Assembly (NCBI RefSeq): GCF_905147365.1 | Contig: NC_056408.1 | Span: 9,300,001-9,364,000, forward strand | Direction: 5' to 3' | Length of the DNA stretch: 64,000 bases | Source: Aricia agestis | Taxonomy: Eukaryota; Arthropoda; Insecta; Lepidoptera; Lycaenidae | Part shown: positions 43,573-55,806 of the stretch, one piece after another | Layout of the letters: every line of letters starts with the position of its first letter | Position numbering within the stretch: position 1 is the stretch's first letter | Notes under the pieces: generated by a model | The model's database searches: none | Seen by the model: only the letters and a program-made list of their open reading frames with translations | Told to the model about the DNA's origin: nothing | Position numbers and translations under genes: made by a program

Positions 43573-46500
43573 CTAGTCTTCTAGATGTCTACTATAAATA
43601 TTAAGTATTTTGTTCTCGCTTAGTTCCGGACTATTATCATTTTCTTTAGTAGCCATAAGATACTCTAAAATGTGTTCCATAGCTTTTGGATTATCCTCTG
43701 GAACCTGAAAAAGAGACAAGACCTTGAAACTACTTTAACGGCATGACATGATCACAAATTAGTTACCATTTACATTTGGAACATCTCATATTTAGTATGA
43801 TTCTGCCTAATTGATTAACTAATGTTGGTCTTCTCTTGCGGCCTACATTATTGACAAACACGGCTAAGTTGCAAAATAAGTATTTTCCCAAAATGTGTGT
43901 TTCCCAAAATGTGTGAATGTTTGCGCCGATTTGCAAACAATTAATTGCAAAACAAAATTAAATGTCTGAGACGATCGTGATAAAAGAACATTTTTATGCA
44001 AGAAAAGATAATACAAGTATGACTAATGAAAAGTGTTCACGGGTTACATGAACTTGACTGAAAACAAATTACCAGGAGCAATATTTTTTTATTAGATAAA
44101 AGGAGAATATTTTTCAGATCACACTCATGATAATTTTACAATACGCAAATTTAATACGGCACAGAAAATGAAACTAAAAACTCAGTTAACGCATTATAAA
44201 AGGTTTTGTAAATAAAGGTCACTGTAACACATAATATCCTTATACATACCTACCTAATATTGTCATTTACAAAAAATATTCTCTAATAAACTGTGTGACA
44301 GCGAGATCAATAGCCTCCTAAGTCCTTACCTTGGAGTTTAATTCGTACTAGTTTTAAAGTACTATCAGAGAAGTTAATTCATGGGCAGATGGCGGACCTA
44401 CGTAAATTGGTCGCGTTACGTCAATCCCAGTCGTCAGATTACAACTCACTGAATTGACATAACCCGATCAAACGACGTAGGTTCGTCAACTGCCTATGAA
44501 TCAATTTCTTCGATGGCAGATGTAAAAAAACTTACCCAGTGTCCAGCTCCGAAGACACTCCAGAAACTGAGGCGGCCGACGGACTTGTAGTACCCGTTCC
44601 GGTGTCCATTTATGAGGTTCCGTCTCGCCAGCATAAACTCCTCCGCATGGGCCCACTTCAGATTGTGAACCCAATTTGATGCACCTGGTGATTATAAGAT
44701 GTAAATGTGATTATAATTAATAAAAAACGGGTGACCTGATGAAAAGCAACTACCGTCGCCATTAAAAAAGCTGCAGGTGCGTTGCCGGGCTATCATACTT
44801 CATTGTCCCATATCACTATAACTTTTTAGTGTAACCCAATAATTTAACAAATCATAAGACACCTGCGTCACAGGCGATTACAAATATATTGATACCTAGC
44901 TAAAATTATGTCAATAAGGCACTACGCTGAAACTGACAAATATAAGTATGTTCGGCTTCTTGGTAGCCTTAAAGTTAAAGGCTAATAAGTAAATGAGATC
45001 ATCGTTGACTAAAAGGTTAATAAAAATTAGGCAATGATACACTTCTACAGATTTGTCCATAACATGACTAGTGGGAACGCAGATTACGCCTGTGTCAAGG
45101 ACGATAATACAATTCAAAAAAGGCAGATAATGATGAGGTAATATTCGACTTTTACGTTCAGCTCGTGATTGTAATGATACGGGGATGACTAATCAAAAAT
45201 CATTTTTGCCCAAGCCTCGGTAGCCTAGAGAAAAAGTGAAATTCATTCTGAATAGAACCAATTTGCATTTGTTTATAGATCTGTTGAAATCTTATAAACA
45301 AACTACAAAGTTTGCACTTACAAAAATAACACAAATAACTATTTTTTATTCGTTTGTTTTTAACCTATTTAATGTAAAAATGCTCGGTAATTAAAGACAT
45401 TTAGGGCCTGTGTCACTACTTCCTGATAAAGTGCCGGATAGGCTATCCACAACTTTTTTGACAGATTCTCTATACTTCATCTGTCAAGTTAAGTGGTGGA
45501 TAGCCTATCCGGCACTTATCTGGAAGTGGTGAAACAACTCTAAACAGGCCCTTAGATTTGGTAGAAAGTACAGGATTCAAATGTTAAATAACATGATTTC
45601 TGTGTAATTTACGTCATTGTAAAGTTTGAAATGGTAGAGCAAGATAAAGTTAGTATGTACCTCTGATTCAGAGCATAATAGCTGCTGCACACAAGACGCT
45701 AAGATTTAAGAGTCTTCTATGTTCTATTTAACTATAATACCCAGTGATAGATAACTATCACTGGGTAGGGCATCACGTCTCCTAGAGAGAGAGCCGTGAT
45801 GCTCAAGGTGTTCCTGCGCATCGCGGCCCTCCGAGTAGCGGGGTGGTGTCGGGTCTGTAGATGATCGCTGGTACAGTTGCGGCCGGTTCTATCGTACCCG
45901 CAACTCTGCCTTTAGCGATGACTGGAGCACCATGGGGTGTAAGTGGGTAGACAGGAGTTCCACATACCCCGGCCGATATCCCAAATTTGCCGGGGATGCG
46001 TAAAGCATTTCCCCATGTTAAAAAAAAGAAACACAAAAAATTCTTCCTTAGGGCATCACGTCTCACCCTCACGTCACCAAAAACCACACCAAAAAAGTTT
46101 CTAGGAAAAAACTAGTATTTTTAGGCGGTAAAGGTTTAAACACCGATTCTAGTTGAGTAGGTTAGGGGGCCAGGCATTCACTGCTTAACGGCCGTTCCCA
46201 ATATTTGATCTATCTCTGGTTTTGCCCTACTAGAGATAGGAATAGCTCACAATTGACAAAAAAATTATGTCTAATGTGAGCTATTCCTATCTTTAGTAGG
46301 GCAAAAGATCAAATATTGGGAACGGCCGTTAGGCATCGAGTATCTTCCATCACAAATCATACCCATCTTATCACTGTTCTCTACATCTCATACATACCGA
46401 CTAACGGTGTGACGACGTCCAAGTTACCGTTGTATATTGCAATTTTCAGTGACGTTTGATTCAGTAGCGCTTCAACTGAAAAAAAAAATGAATCTGTTGT

Positions 46501-49500
46501 GACCATAAAGTTAATATGCCTAGCGGAACAGAGCAATAGTCTCGAGCTGTCAAACGTAACCGAAATTGGTTTTCATCTGTGTGTAAAAATATGTGTACGT
46601 ATACACTTACACAAGTATGACTAAACATGAATTCTATGAGATTAAATTGTCAACGTGCGGCACGTGCCGACTGCACGTCAAAAAAAGAGTTCTGCTGTCA
46701 TGTATCATTGCATGTATATCACGTCTCTTTTTACTATGCAGTGTTACTGATAGTGACATTTCGCTTCCTCAGGCCTTTGTTTCTCTCACATGTTTCTCTA
46801 TTCCGCTAGGTATTTTTTTATTATACTTTTTGCACACATTGGTACAGAGGCGGGCTTAATGCCTTTAGGTATTTTCTTCCAGCCAACCTTTGGGTGATGT
46901 TGAGACAAGATGAGGTAGATGCAAAGTACAATTTTATCAACAGTAATAAATACATACTATAATAATTACTATAACATACTATACGAATACTATATTTCAA
47001 GTAAACTAATCTATATATATAAAAATCAATTGCTGTTCGTTAGTCTCGCTAAAACTCGAGAACGGCTGAACGGATTTATCTTATCTTGGTCTTGAATTAT
47101 TCGTGGAGGTCTAGGGAAGGTTTAAAAGGTGAGAAAAATTCGAATAATTGCCGGGAAAATCCTCAAAACAGCATTTTTCTATTTCCCATACAAACGTTTT
47201 CTAAATAAAATGGAGAGTCAATTTGTAATTTATTACCGCTGCATAAAGTTCAAATTCGCGTGCGCGTTGGAGGACCTAATATCGCGTTCTGAAACTCAAC
47301 AAAAGTGAAAGTGAATCGCGAACGCGACAAAATTGCATAGTCTCAAAATACATAGTACATAAATAAACACAATTTTAGCTAACTTCAGTTGTTACTCTGT
47401 CCGATTATTTTTTTATTTTAGCTAACTTAAGTTTTTACTCTGTCCGATTATTTTTTTAATAAGACTATATAGAAATCGAAAGATAAATCAATAATAATAA
47501 AGACAAATTAAATTATAAATCTTAAGTTAACAAGTTAAGAATAAAATGTAATTAATAAATTTATAAAATGTAATAATTATTAAAGTTATAAAATGTAATT
47601 ATTAAAGTTATAAAATGTAATTATTGAATCTATAAAATGTTATTAATGAATTTATAAAATGTTATTTACTGTATCTAATTTATTTCAATCTTACTGTTTT
47701 AATTAATTATTGTAATCCAAGCTATTATGTATTATCTATATTTAAATATTTGCACGCCGTGTATGGCAGAATATGTTTGTGCTATTATTTATTATTATTA
47801 ACATCTTTTTGTACCATATTCTGGCAAATAAAAAATATTTGAATTTGAATTTGAATTTGAATTTAAATATATTATAAATGCGAAAGTATCTCTGCCTGTC
47901 TGTCTGTCTCGCTTTCACGCCAAAACTACTAAACCGATTGTAATGAAATTTTGTACACAGATAGTCTAAAGCCTGAGAAAGGACATAGGCTACTTTTTAA
48001 CTGGAAAAGGGTAAGGGGGTGAAAATGCGTAAATTTGGTCAAATTAAATTAGTTCCAAAAACTCAAAATAGATGGCACCAAGAGTCCCCTAGATCGCGCT
48101 ATTGCTTGCTCATGCGTATTTCTATAAGAGGTGGTACCATGTTAAAGTAGGTTTTTCGATTCTTTCGATTGATAAACACGTTATTAATTAAGAACTCACC
48201 TACCAACTTAGATTAGATATCAAATTCAAAAACAACAGCGCCAAAACTACTGAACCGATTGTAATGAAATTTTGTACACCGATAGTCTAAAGCCTGAGAA
48301 AGGACATAGGCTACTTCTTACTGGAAAATGGGGTTGTAATGTGTTTATGCGTAAATTTGTTCAAATTAAGTTAGTTCCAAAAACTGGAACAGATGGCGCC
48401 AAGAGTCGCCTAGATCGCGCTATCGCTTGCTCATATGTATTTCTATAAGAGGTGGTACCATGATGATTGGATATTTAGATTTTTTCGATTGATATACATG
48501 TTATTAAATAACTTACGTACCAACATAGAAATCAGAAACAACAGTCTACCAATAACAAATACTAAATAGTTTATGGCCTGTGGGTATTGGCTATTGGGCA
48601 AAGCTAAAGTTGTGTAATGCATTATGCAGCTAAGTTGTGTACCGCTAAATAAGCTTTAAAAGGTATAAAAAAGTTTAATTAAAAAAATCATTTTATGTGC
48701 ACACTACACGGCTGTTTTGGGTATTTTGATTTAAGGGGTACCAGGGTTTTAAAAAGCTTTTGACACCAATTTTATTGACACTGCGCGCTATAAACTGAAG
48801 TCTACGCGGACGAAGTCGCGGGCAACAGCTAGTAAATAATAAATATTTATACCTATACATAATAAATATCATAATATTATGTATTTTAACTTTATGGTTG
48901 TGACTTATTATAAGTAACAAAAATGTATGCCTTTAAAGTTGATATACAGAATGATAGTGATAACGGGTTTATAATTCTACGTAACTAAAAAATGAAGTAC
49001 TTGTAGGCGTTATCAACATTATCATTATCAAATAACATTGAATGAATGCGTAAATATTAGTTTACAAATTACACTCGGAATAATCTCTCAGAAACGACGT
49101 AATATAGCTGTGAGATAATAAAAATAATCAACAAATAAAACGCATTGTATAGCCTGTACTGTAGGTAACTTGTAAGTAAACGCAGATGCGTTTTGATGCA
49201 TACAAAGTGATACATTTTTGTAGATGAGCTTATAATATTTTTATAGCAATTGATATAATATAATATGTTCTTCTAAGAACAGGTAGGTACTCGACATCTT
49301 TCGGAAAATCTTTCTTTGATCTCTGACGCATAATACCACAATATCCTATCCATCAAAATTGGTTTCTACCTATCCTGACAATTTTTCACTTTTATTATAC
49401 TTAGTACTAGATGACGCCTTCGTTTGTTGCGCGTCAACCGTACATTTTTTCGGAATAAAAAGTATCATAATAATATGTCCTTTCTCGGGACTAAATTCAA

Positions 49501-52500
49501 TCTCCATACTAAATTTTACCAAAATCGTTTCGGCGCGGCGGTTTGGGTGTGAAGAGGTAACAGACAAACAAATAGACACACCTTCGCAATTATAATATTA
49601 GTAGTATTATAAAATTAGTATGGATTAAAATTAAACATACTTACTAATAAGCCAAAACTCACCGTATTTCGTAGTGGACACATAAAAATCTGGTGTCATA
49701 TCGTTGAATACTTCCTCCGAGATGTAATTCCACTGGAGACTCTGGTTTACGACGGACAAAGTCGGCTTAACATACTTGTTTATATCCGCGTTCAGTTTCC
49801 GAAGTATAGGCTCAGCGTTGTGTTGGTTGATGTTGTTGTAGTTGATCAACATTTTCGCTTCCCTGTATATCGTCATTATGATTATCATCTTCAGATTGGG
49901 TATTTGATCGTATTCTTTCTTATCGATCAGTCGGCATATTTGAGCTGTTATAGCTGTTAGTTGCATGTGCGCTCTTTTGTCTAGGATACCCTGAAATCAT
50001 TTTCTATTAAAATTGTACAGTTTACTAGTCTCCACATGGTAGGCTTTCTCTCTGTGCGTATGTTATTCATAACTGCACGCATACTTAGCAATATTTTCAA
50101 GATTTGTTATCGCTGTAGTTGTGCTCCTACACTGCCGTTAGAAAATTTTAGAATACAAAAGTTTAACTTTTGTTTGTAAATTTTTTATAAAAGTGACGAC
50201 GGGGTATGCGGTGAGCCCTTGGGTGAGCCAATGCCAGATTTAAATGTAATTAAATGCTAGTAAACATTAGTAAACATTTTCTATAATAGTGTAGGAGCAC
50301 TTATAACATGTACCAGTTCCTAACAAAATATAACCATTGACAACATTTTTATGTTAGAAAATGTTTACGAACATTTTCTAACGGCAGTGTGGGAGCACCA
50401 TTAGAGTTAAAATTTATATTCTAACTTGAATGAAAATTTAACTAATCTTAAAGAAATATTACCATGTGATAGAGGTAGTCGGGTTGAGCGAGAGAGCTCT
50501 GTTTAGGGTCGACCCAGCCGCTTCCAAGCCCGATGCCCTTAAAGTTCATTTTCAGTCGGTTTTTCTCTATGTACTGAAAGAAAAAAGTAGTAATTAAACA
50601 GGATCGATAACATTATAAATTTTAACGGAAACATGAATTGCCTTCAAGATCCTTTAAGATTTTCGTAGCAATTCAGCAATTAAGAGATCTTCATTCCCAA
50701 GCATTTTCGCACGATCGAGAAAAACCTAGACGACAGAGTTCGTTGACTCGCCTTGACAGACTACATAATTATTTGAAAACTAAACAAGTACCAAAGACTT
50801 CTATTAGTATTAGTAGTTTAAGTTTAAATATAATTCTTTGACAAGTACCTACTTGTCTATTGTAATGTCAATTACAAATTCAGTAAACAAAACTAGTCAG
50901 CAAAAAACTTAAACAGAGTTTTAATACGTTGTATGTTGATTGCGGATCCTAGGTAGGCCTTTTTCCAACAAAAAAAGCTTCAAAAGCTCCCCGAGTTGCG
51001 ACAGGCTACAGACAATTTTTGATGGTTTTTATGCTATGGGGTATCTAATCCTTTTCTACTTCACCGTCCCTTACGTGTTGAAAAACTTACGGTATGTAAA
51101 TGTAGAGCCAATCTCGGAGTCAACTTGCTTCCGTAGCTCTGTCCTATGACGTAGGTGGGCGTCGCACTCAAATACTTGTGTTTCTTAAAGAACTCTCGTA
51201 TCAACCTCACCAGATCTTTAACTGTAACGTTACGTACTCGGTTAGGTAACACATAAATGGATAACTTTCTTGCAATTTTGTCAGACTTGCAAAATTCTGA
51301 GAACAAGTTCAGTTGTACGAGTAGATACTTTTTAATAAAAATTCCTAAATATAACTTTGAATGTGTGAAAGTTTTGAGAAGATAAACAACAAGATGTACG
51401 TAAAGCTTGCAACACAATATAATAGACGAACCTAAAAAATAGTTGACATAGTCGTTTTAGTAAGTATAAAGCTTAAAGTTAGCTACCAAAAGGCTAACAT
51501 AGCCATTTAAACAAATACGTGTTTACAGGTCTCCGGGACCTCATGTACCGAGATTGTTAATTAAATTACAGAAATAAATCTATACTAATATTATTATATA
51601 AATACGAAAGTGTGATTGTCTATCTGTCCGTCTGTTACCTTTTTACTTCGCGCCCAAACCACTGAACCGATTTTGCTGGAATGTATAGAGATACTTTTAG
51701 TCCTGGAAATCAATATAGGATACTTTTTATCCCTTTATTTATATATTTATAGGGAAAAATGACGATTCCCGCACTATATAAGTAAACGAATTTTGGCGCA
51801 AGGGAGTTGCGGGCGTCATCTAGTAGATAATAAAGGGTTATAATAAATACCAGCTGCTCTATCAGATCTGACGTATGAGGAGTTGTCTGTGGTATAGCTG
51901 AAGCCAGTTCCCACAGGGTGGTCTATCAGTAGCAGATTCCTCCCGCGAACCTGAAACATAAGAAATGATTAAGGATCTAATACCTACTATTGTTCCTACA
52001 GAACCTCAACTTTAATGGTTCCCATATACAGGGTGTAGTGAAACAAAGTGGTAATACTTAAGGGTGTGTTGTGTCCCTTGATTTGGTGGTAGAGTTTACT
52101 GTTGAAGTAGCAGCGCTAAAAGTTGAGTTTGGTAATAGTACTTACTGTTCAATAAAACACCGTTCATGTCGGCCAAAAGGTAAGTATGTAGAGCAAAATT
52201 ACCAACAATTTAAATAAGCGCTAAAGACGATTAAAATTTCTTCACTTATTAAAAGAGACGGCGGATTATAATATTCGTATACATGACCTATTTTGTATAT
52301 TTTGAAACGAAATACCCGAAACCAAGTCAAAATAAAATCGACTTACCCAAGTATGATTTCGTGGTTGCATATCCATAGTCACAGGTCCAATTTCAGCGAA
52401 ATTAGCTATACCACTCGCTGCCAGCCCTGGACCACCCTGAATCCATATAACGAGAGGCTTCTTCTCAGCCTCAAACGTTGTACCATCGGCGTAGTAGAAC

Positions 52501-52998
52501 CAGTAAAATAGAAAAACTCCGGGACGCACTTCCACGTATTCCTGTATACTCTTCCATGGTTTTATAACTTCCAGGTAAGGATTTTCCTCTAGAATAATAT
52601 TGTTTTTAATAAGTTTTTTAAAACTCTACTATACGAGTAATATTTTTAACACGCGCCTAATGACTTAACTAGCCCGGATTCTAAAAGGCTAGGCGTAAAA
52701 AAAACCCAGAAAATTGTTTTTAAAACGTTTCAGTTAATTATCATCATTACTTTTATTTTAGCAGAAATTAAAAATGTAGAGCCTATTTACTGAATGAACT
52801 TTGTAAGCCAGAAAGTTGCATCAGCACCCTATGAGGTTTGCCTTCGGCCGATATTGGAATAGTCAAAGTAAAAGTTACAAAACCCGAATGAAATTCACTA
52901 ATAATATCTCAAAAATGTAATAAACCGAACTTACCTTCACAACTTAATTGAGTCACGTTGCTTAAAAGTATAACCAGGAAAATGCAGAAGATTTTCAT
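43573..52998 (-). CDS. Serine carboxypeptidase, retinoid-inducible (SCPEP1) type, peptidase family S10
   Basis: This would be a secreted or lysosomal exopeptidase removing C-terminal residues. Exons, minus strand, 5' to 3': 52998-52935, 52588-52347, 51950-51851, 51221-51091, 50573-50463, 49990-49663, 46475-46398, 44684-44536, 43704-43573; 1335 nt, 444 aa, all GT-AG with matching phase. A signal peptide is evident (MKIFCIFLVILLSNVTQLSC). The oxyanion-hole region is WIQGGPG (70-76), then FAEIGPV. The nucleophile Ser164 lies in GQSYG, Asp345 in YNGNLDVVT, His400 in GAGHW. Other family blocks: DHPVGTGFSY (exon 3) and GIGLGSGWVDP (exon 5). Length is close to human SCPEP1 (about 452 aa). The residues after GGPG are LAA rather than the usual GSS/CSS. 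The branch-point/pyrimidine tract of exon 4 is weak. Introns carry MITEs, Helitrons and a SINE fragment. Confidence 0.95.
44365..44520. mobile_element. Palindromic MITE in carboxypeptidase intron 8
   Basis: ACTATCAGAGAAGTTAATTC at one end and GAATCAATTTCTTCGATGGC at the other, with GGCGGACCTACGTAAATTGG inside. Same family as 27565-27715. Confidence 0.65.
44725..44790 (-). mobile_element. SINE-like repeat fragment, copy 3
   Basis: AAAACGGGTGACCTGATGAA, AGCAACTACCGTCGCCAT and AGCTGCAGGTGCGTTGCC match the end of the family at 38492-38780. It lies about 40 bp upstream (in transcript sense) of the exon-8 acceptor at 44684. Confidence 0.65.
45404..45551. mobile_element. Palindromic MITE with TTA target duplication
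   Basis: The ends GGGCCTG and CAGGCCC are flanked by TTA at 45401-45403 and 45552-45554, as for Harbinger-type elements. Long arms pair through AAAGTGCCGGATAGGCTATC and GATAGCCTATCCGGCACTTA. A relic lies at 13165-13275. Confidence 0.8.
45766..46064 (-). mobile_element. Retroposon-like insert between 16-bp direct repeats
   Basis: TAGGGCATCACGTCTC occurs at 45766-45781 and 46049-46064. The ~267 bp between them are GC-rich and on the minus strand read as an open frame with PVYPLTPHGAPVIAKGRVAG. A 16-bp duplication fits a non-LTR-type insertion. A 13-nt perfect palindrome lies just outside, at 45738-45767. Family not identified. Confidence 0.5.
46188..46329. mobile_element. 142-bp palindromic MITE with TA target duplication
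   Basis: The ends ACGGCCGTTCCCAATATTTG and CAAATATTGGGAACGGCCGT are perfect inverted repeats, flanked by TA at 46186-46187 and 46330-46331. The arms continue with TTTGCCCTACTAGAGATAGG. It lies about 70 bp past the donor of carboxypeptidase exon 7. Confidence 0.9.
47020..47470 (+). mobile_element. Helitron-like 5' part
   Basis: TCTATATATATAAAAATCAA, then CGTTAGTCTCGCTAAAACTC and GAACGGCTGAACGGATTTA, a frequent lepidopteran Helitron start. It breaks into other repeats near 47470. A 40-bp direct duplication (TTTTAGCTAACTT...GTCCGATTATTTTTTTA) lies at about 47371-47457. Confidence 0.55.
47545..47670. repeat. Short tandem array of TATAAAATGTAATTATTAAAG
   Basis: About five imperfect copies of a 22- to 24-bp AT-rich unit. 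Confidence 0.8.
47740..47866 (+). mobile_element. LINE 3' tail with (TTGAAT)n end
   Basis: GCACGCCGTGTATGGCAGAA and ACCATATTCTGGCAAATAAA, followed by GAATTTGAATTTGAATTT, are typical of lepidopteran non-LTR 3' ends. Confidence 0.65.
47870..48833 (+). mobile_element. Non-autonomous Helitron, copy A
   Basis: It starts ATTATAAATGCGAAAGTATC with a CTGCCTGTCTGTCTGTCTC microsatellite and ends GAAGTCGCGGGCAACAGCTAGT, the CTAG-T Helitron 3' end with a GC-rich hairpin just before it. An internal segment of about 350 bp (CGCCAAAACTACT...ACATAGGCTACTT) is duplicated within the element. Confidence 0.75.
50121..50398. mobile_element. MITE with GTGCTCCTACACTGCCGTTAG ends
   Basis: GTGCTCCTACACTGCCGTTA and TAACGGCAGTGTGGGAGCAC are inverted. 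A third, internal AGTGTAGGAGCAC at about 50287 suggests a nested or rearranged copy. It lies in the carboxypeptidase intron between exons 5 and 6. Confidence 0.75.
51578..51826 (+). mobile_element. Non-autonomous Helitron, short copy B
   Basis: CTATACTAATATTATTATAT with TCTATCTGTCCGTCTG at the start, AACCACTGAACCGATTTTGC inside, and TGCGGGCGTCATCTAGT at the end. It ends about 25 bp downstream of the exon-3 donor region of the carboxypeptidase gene (51851). Confidence 0.7.
52025..52180. repeat. Relative of the ACAGGGTGTAACAAAA palindromic repeat
   Basis: ATACAGGGTGTAGTGAAACA, GTGGTAATACTTAAGGGTGT and GAAGTAGCAGCGCTAAAAGT match the family at 23905-24192. Confidence 0.6.
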
Positions 52999-53178
52999 TT
53001 TGTCTCCAAATTATTATTGTTTTAACTGCAGCTTGTTTAGCATTCTTGTTCTAATGTGTTTGTGGTCGTAGGAGATTACTTTTGCGAGTTTTAAACGATT
53101 ATGAAACTAAATTTAAGAGGCACATTGTAATTGTACGCAAAAGTATCACGCGCTACTAAGGATGTACGTAGGCTGTCA

Positions 53179-53188
53179 CTATATATAG
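53179..53188 (-). promoter_or_regulatory. Candidate TATA box of the carboxypeptidase gene
   Basis: CTATATATAG lies about 180 bp upstream of the start codon. A start about 30 bp downstream would give a leader of about 150 nt. Position alone supports it; there is no initiator evidence. Confidence 0.35.
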
Positions 53189-53781
53189 TTGAGAAACTGA
53201 TAACGGACTTTGTAGTTATGTATATTATGTAATGGATAGGATGAGCTACGTCATGCCATTTCAGTAGCAGTGACACAAAGAAAAACGTCTTTGTTTAAAG
53301 GCAAATTACTTATTTTCAGGCAAAAAAGACGTTAACATAAATTCTGCCGCTATAATAAGTAGGCATTAAACATAATATGTTTAATACATACTTGTTATAT
53401 ACGGGGATATTTTCCCCGTGTTGTACTCTACAAGTCACAACAGCAAGGTAGGACATAAGTCTGCTATGTGGCCAAGTTTACTAGCCAGTCTAGATGGTTT
53501 CGAAGGCTTTCCTAGTAAATAAATTATATTGTACCTATTACATGACGCCCAAAACTTTGTTAAGCGTGCAAAGGTAACAGACAGACAGACCCTCGAAATT
53601 TGAGTTTAGACATTATATTATTTAGGTAGCCGGTAGGCTTCGTCCAGGCAACAGTAATTATCATTAGACAGTAATCAGTATACGGACCTATTTTATAGAA
53701 CTATTTAAAGTAGACTAGCAACCTATTACATAGCAGTTCTCCTACTTGCTAAACTATTAACTACTCGTACCTACTTGCAAT

Positions 53782-54016
53782 CTATATATATATATAAAAC
53801 TCAAAGGTGACTGACTGACATGGTGATCTATCAACGCACACCCCAAACCATTGGACCGATCGGACTGAAATTTGGCATGCAGGTAGATATTATGACGTAG
53901 GCATCCGCTAAGAAAGCATTTTGATCAATTCTACCTCCAAGGGGTTGAAATAGGGGATGAAAGTTTGTAAATAACAATACTTCTTAACGCGAGCGAAGCC
54001 GCGGGCAGCAGCTCGT
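53782..54016 (+). mobile_element. Helitron-like repeat, short copy C
   Basis: It starts ATCTATATATATATATAAAA with ACTGACTGACATGGTGATCT, contains AACCATTGGACCGATCGGAC, and ends CGAGCGAAGCCGCGGGCAGC plus AGCTCGTTTAA. Confidence 0.65.
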
Positions 54017-54906
54017 TTAACTATAAAACTCGGATGTCGGATAGTGTTTTCAGAAATAGCTACGTAGTAAATGAGTAGTGATTATTTACAACTGTCGTTA
54101 TATTGTTTGCTCGTTGTAACCTTTTAAAGCATAAACTAAGAACTAAGAAGGTGTGCACTGTGCAGCTAAGGATTATAATGTTACAATAATACAGGGTGAT
54201 TATTATTTATTCTGAATAATCACGCTGTATATGAATGCTCTAAATATGAACAACTTTTTTAGGGCAGCAACTGTCCTACGAGAACATACAAAATTGCTAA
54301 GCTGCTTTCATATGAAACGTACTCGTAACTTTGTCAAAGAAGTTGCTGTCATATTATAAATAGTTGCAAAATCATTCTGTAAAGTCTCGAAATAAAATAA
54401 AAAAAATCACCCACTACAATACCGACTAGAATTTTGAATACCTAGAAAGGTACCTCTGTTGGTCCTTGGTTCGAATGATTGCAACTTTTGAGACGATTAC
54501 AAAATATTGTGTCCGGGAAAAACTCTTCTTCTTGACCTTAAGAATATTAATATACCTATGTCCTAGTTAATATAAAGTCAACAGTTACCAGGATTAAGTA
54601 GTTAAGTAAAACGCACTTAATATGATCAGTGTTTTTAATAAATAATAACATTATTAGATATTGCTACATAACTTACGATACTAATATGAACAACAAATGT
54701 ATTACAAAGTTAATATAATACCGTGTACCACCATAGAAAATTGGTTCACATGTAGTAGCCAGTAGGTACGTCATTAGTCGTTATAGCCAAAGTCAGGAAA
54801 AGTCAAAGTTAGTCGAGAGAATATTATCTATCAAATTACGTAGATCCGCCATCGCAAAAAGAACCAATTTCTCCGGTAGTACATATTGAGTTACATTCAT
54901 AATATT

Positions 54907-55709
54907 ACTAGCTGTTGCCCGCGACTTCGTCCGCGTGGACTTCAGTTTATAGCGCGCGGTGTCAATAAAATTGGTGTCAAAAGCTTTTTCGAAACCCTGG
55001 TACCCCTTAAATCAAAATACCCAAAACAGCCGTGTAGTGTGCACATAATATGATTTTTTTTTTAATTAAACTTTTTTATACCAAGCTTATTTAGCGTTAC
55101 ACAACTTAGCTCCATAGTGCATTACACAACTTTAGCTTTGCCCAATACCCAAATTACCCATAAACTATTTAGTATTTATTATTGGTAGACTGTTGTTTCT
55201 GATATCTATGTTGGTACGTGAGTTATAATAACATGTATTACAATCGAAAGAATCGAAATATTAACTCAACATGGTACCACCTCTTATAGAAATACATATG
55301 AGCAAGCGATAGCGCGATCTAGGCGACTCTTGGCGCCATCTGTTCCAGTTTTTGGAACTAACTTAATTTGAACAAATTTACGCATAAACACCCCCTTACA
55401 ACCCCTTTTCCAGTAAGAAGTAGCCTATGTCCTTTCTCAGGCTTTAGACTATCTATGTACAAAATTTCATTACAATGGGTTCAGAAGTTTTGGCGCTGTT
55501 GTTTTTGAATTTGATATCTAAGTTGGTAGGTGAGTTATTAGTTAGTAACGTGTATAACAATCGAAAGAATCAAAATTTAACTTAACATGGTACCACCTCT
55601 TATAGAAATACGCATGAGCAAGCAATAGCGTGATCTAGAGGACTCCTGGCGCCATCTGTTTTGCATTTACGCATTTTCACCCCCTTGCAACCCCTTTTTC
55701 CAGTTAAAA

Positions 55710-55716
<7 letters not shown>
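54907..55716 (-). mobile_element. Non-autonomous Helitron, copy D (inverted)
   Basis: It begins ACTAGCTGTTGCCCGCGACT, the reverse complement of the Helitron 3' end, and continues through two AATTTAACTTAA/CATGGTACCACCTCTTATAG blocks. The 5' end is lost in the adjoining (AT)n. Confidence 0.8.

Positions 55717-55802
<86 letters not shown>
55717..55802. repeat. (AT)43 microsatellite between two Helitrons
   Basis: Uninterrupted AT dinucleotides for 86 bp; the long Tyr-Ile open frame over it is an artefact. Confidence 0.97.

Positions 55803-55805
<3 letters not shown>

Positions 55806-55806
<1 letters not shown>

Noticed and set aside
46593..46859. 88-residue open frame in a carboxypeptidase intron
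   Set aside because: The sequence looks like part of a dispersed repeat and has no recognisable domain.
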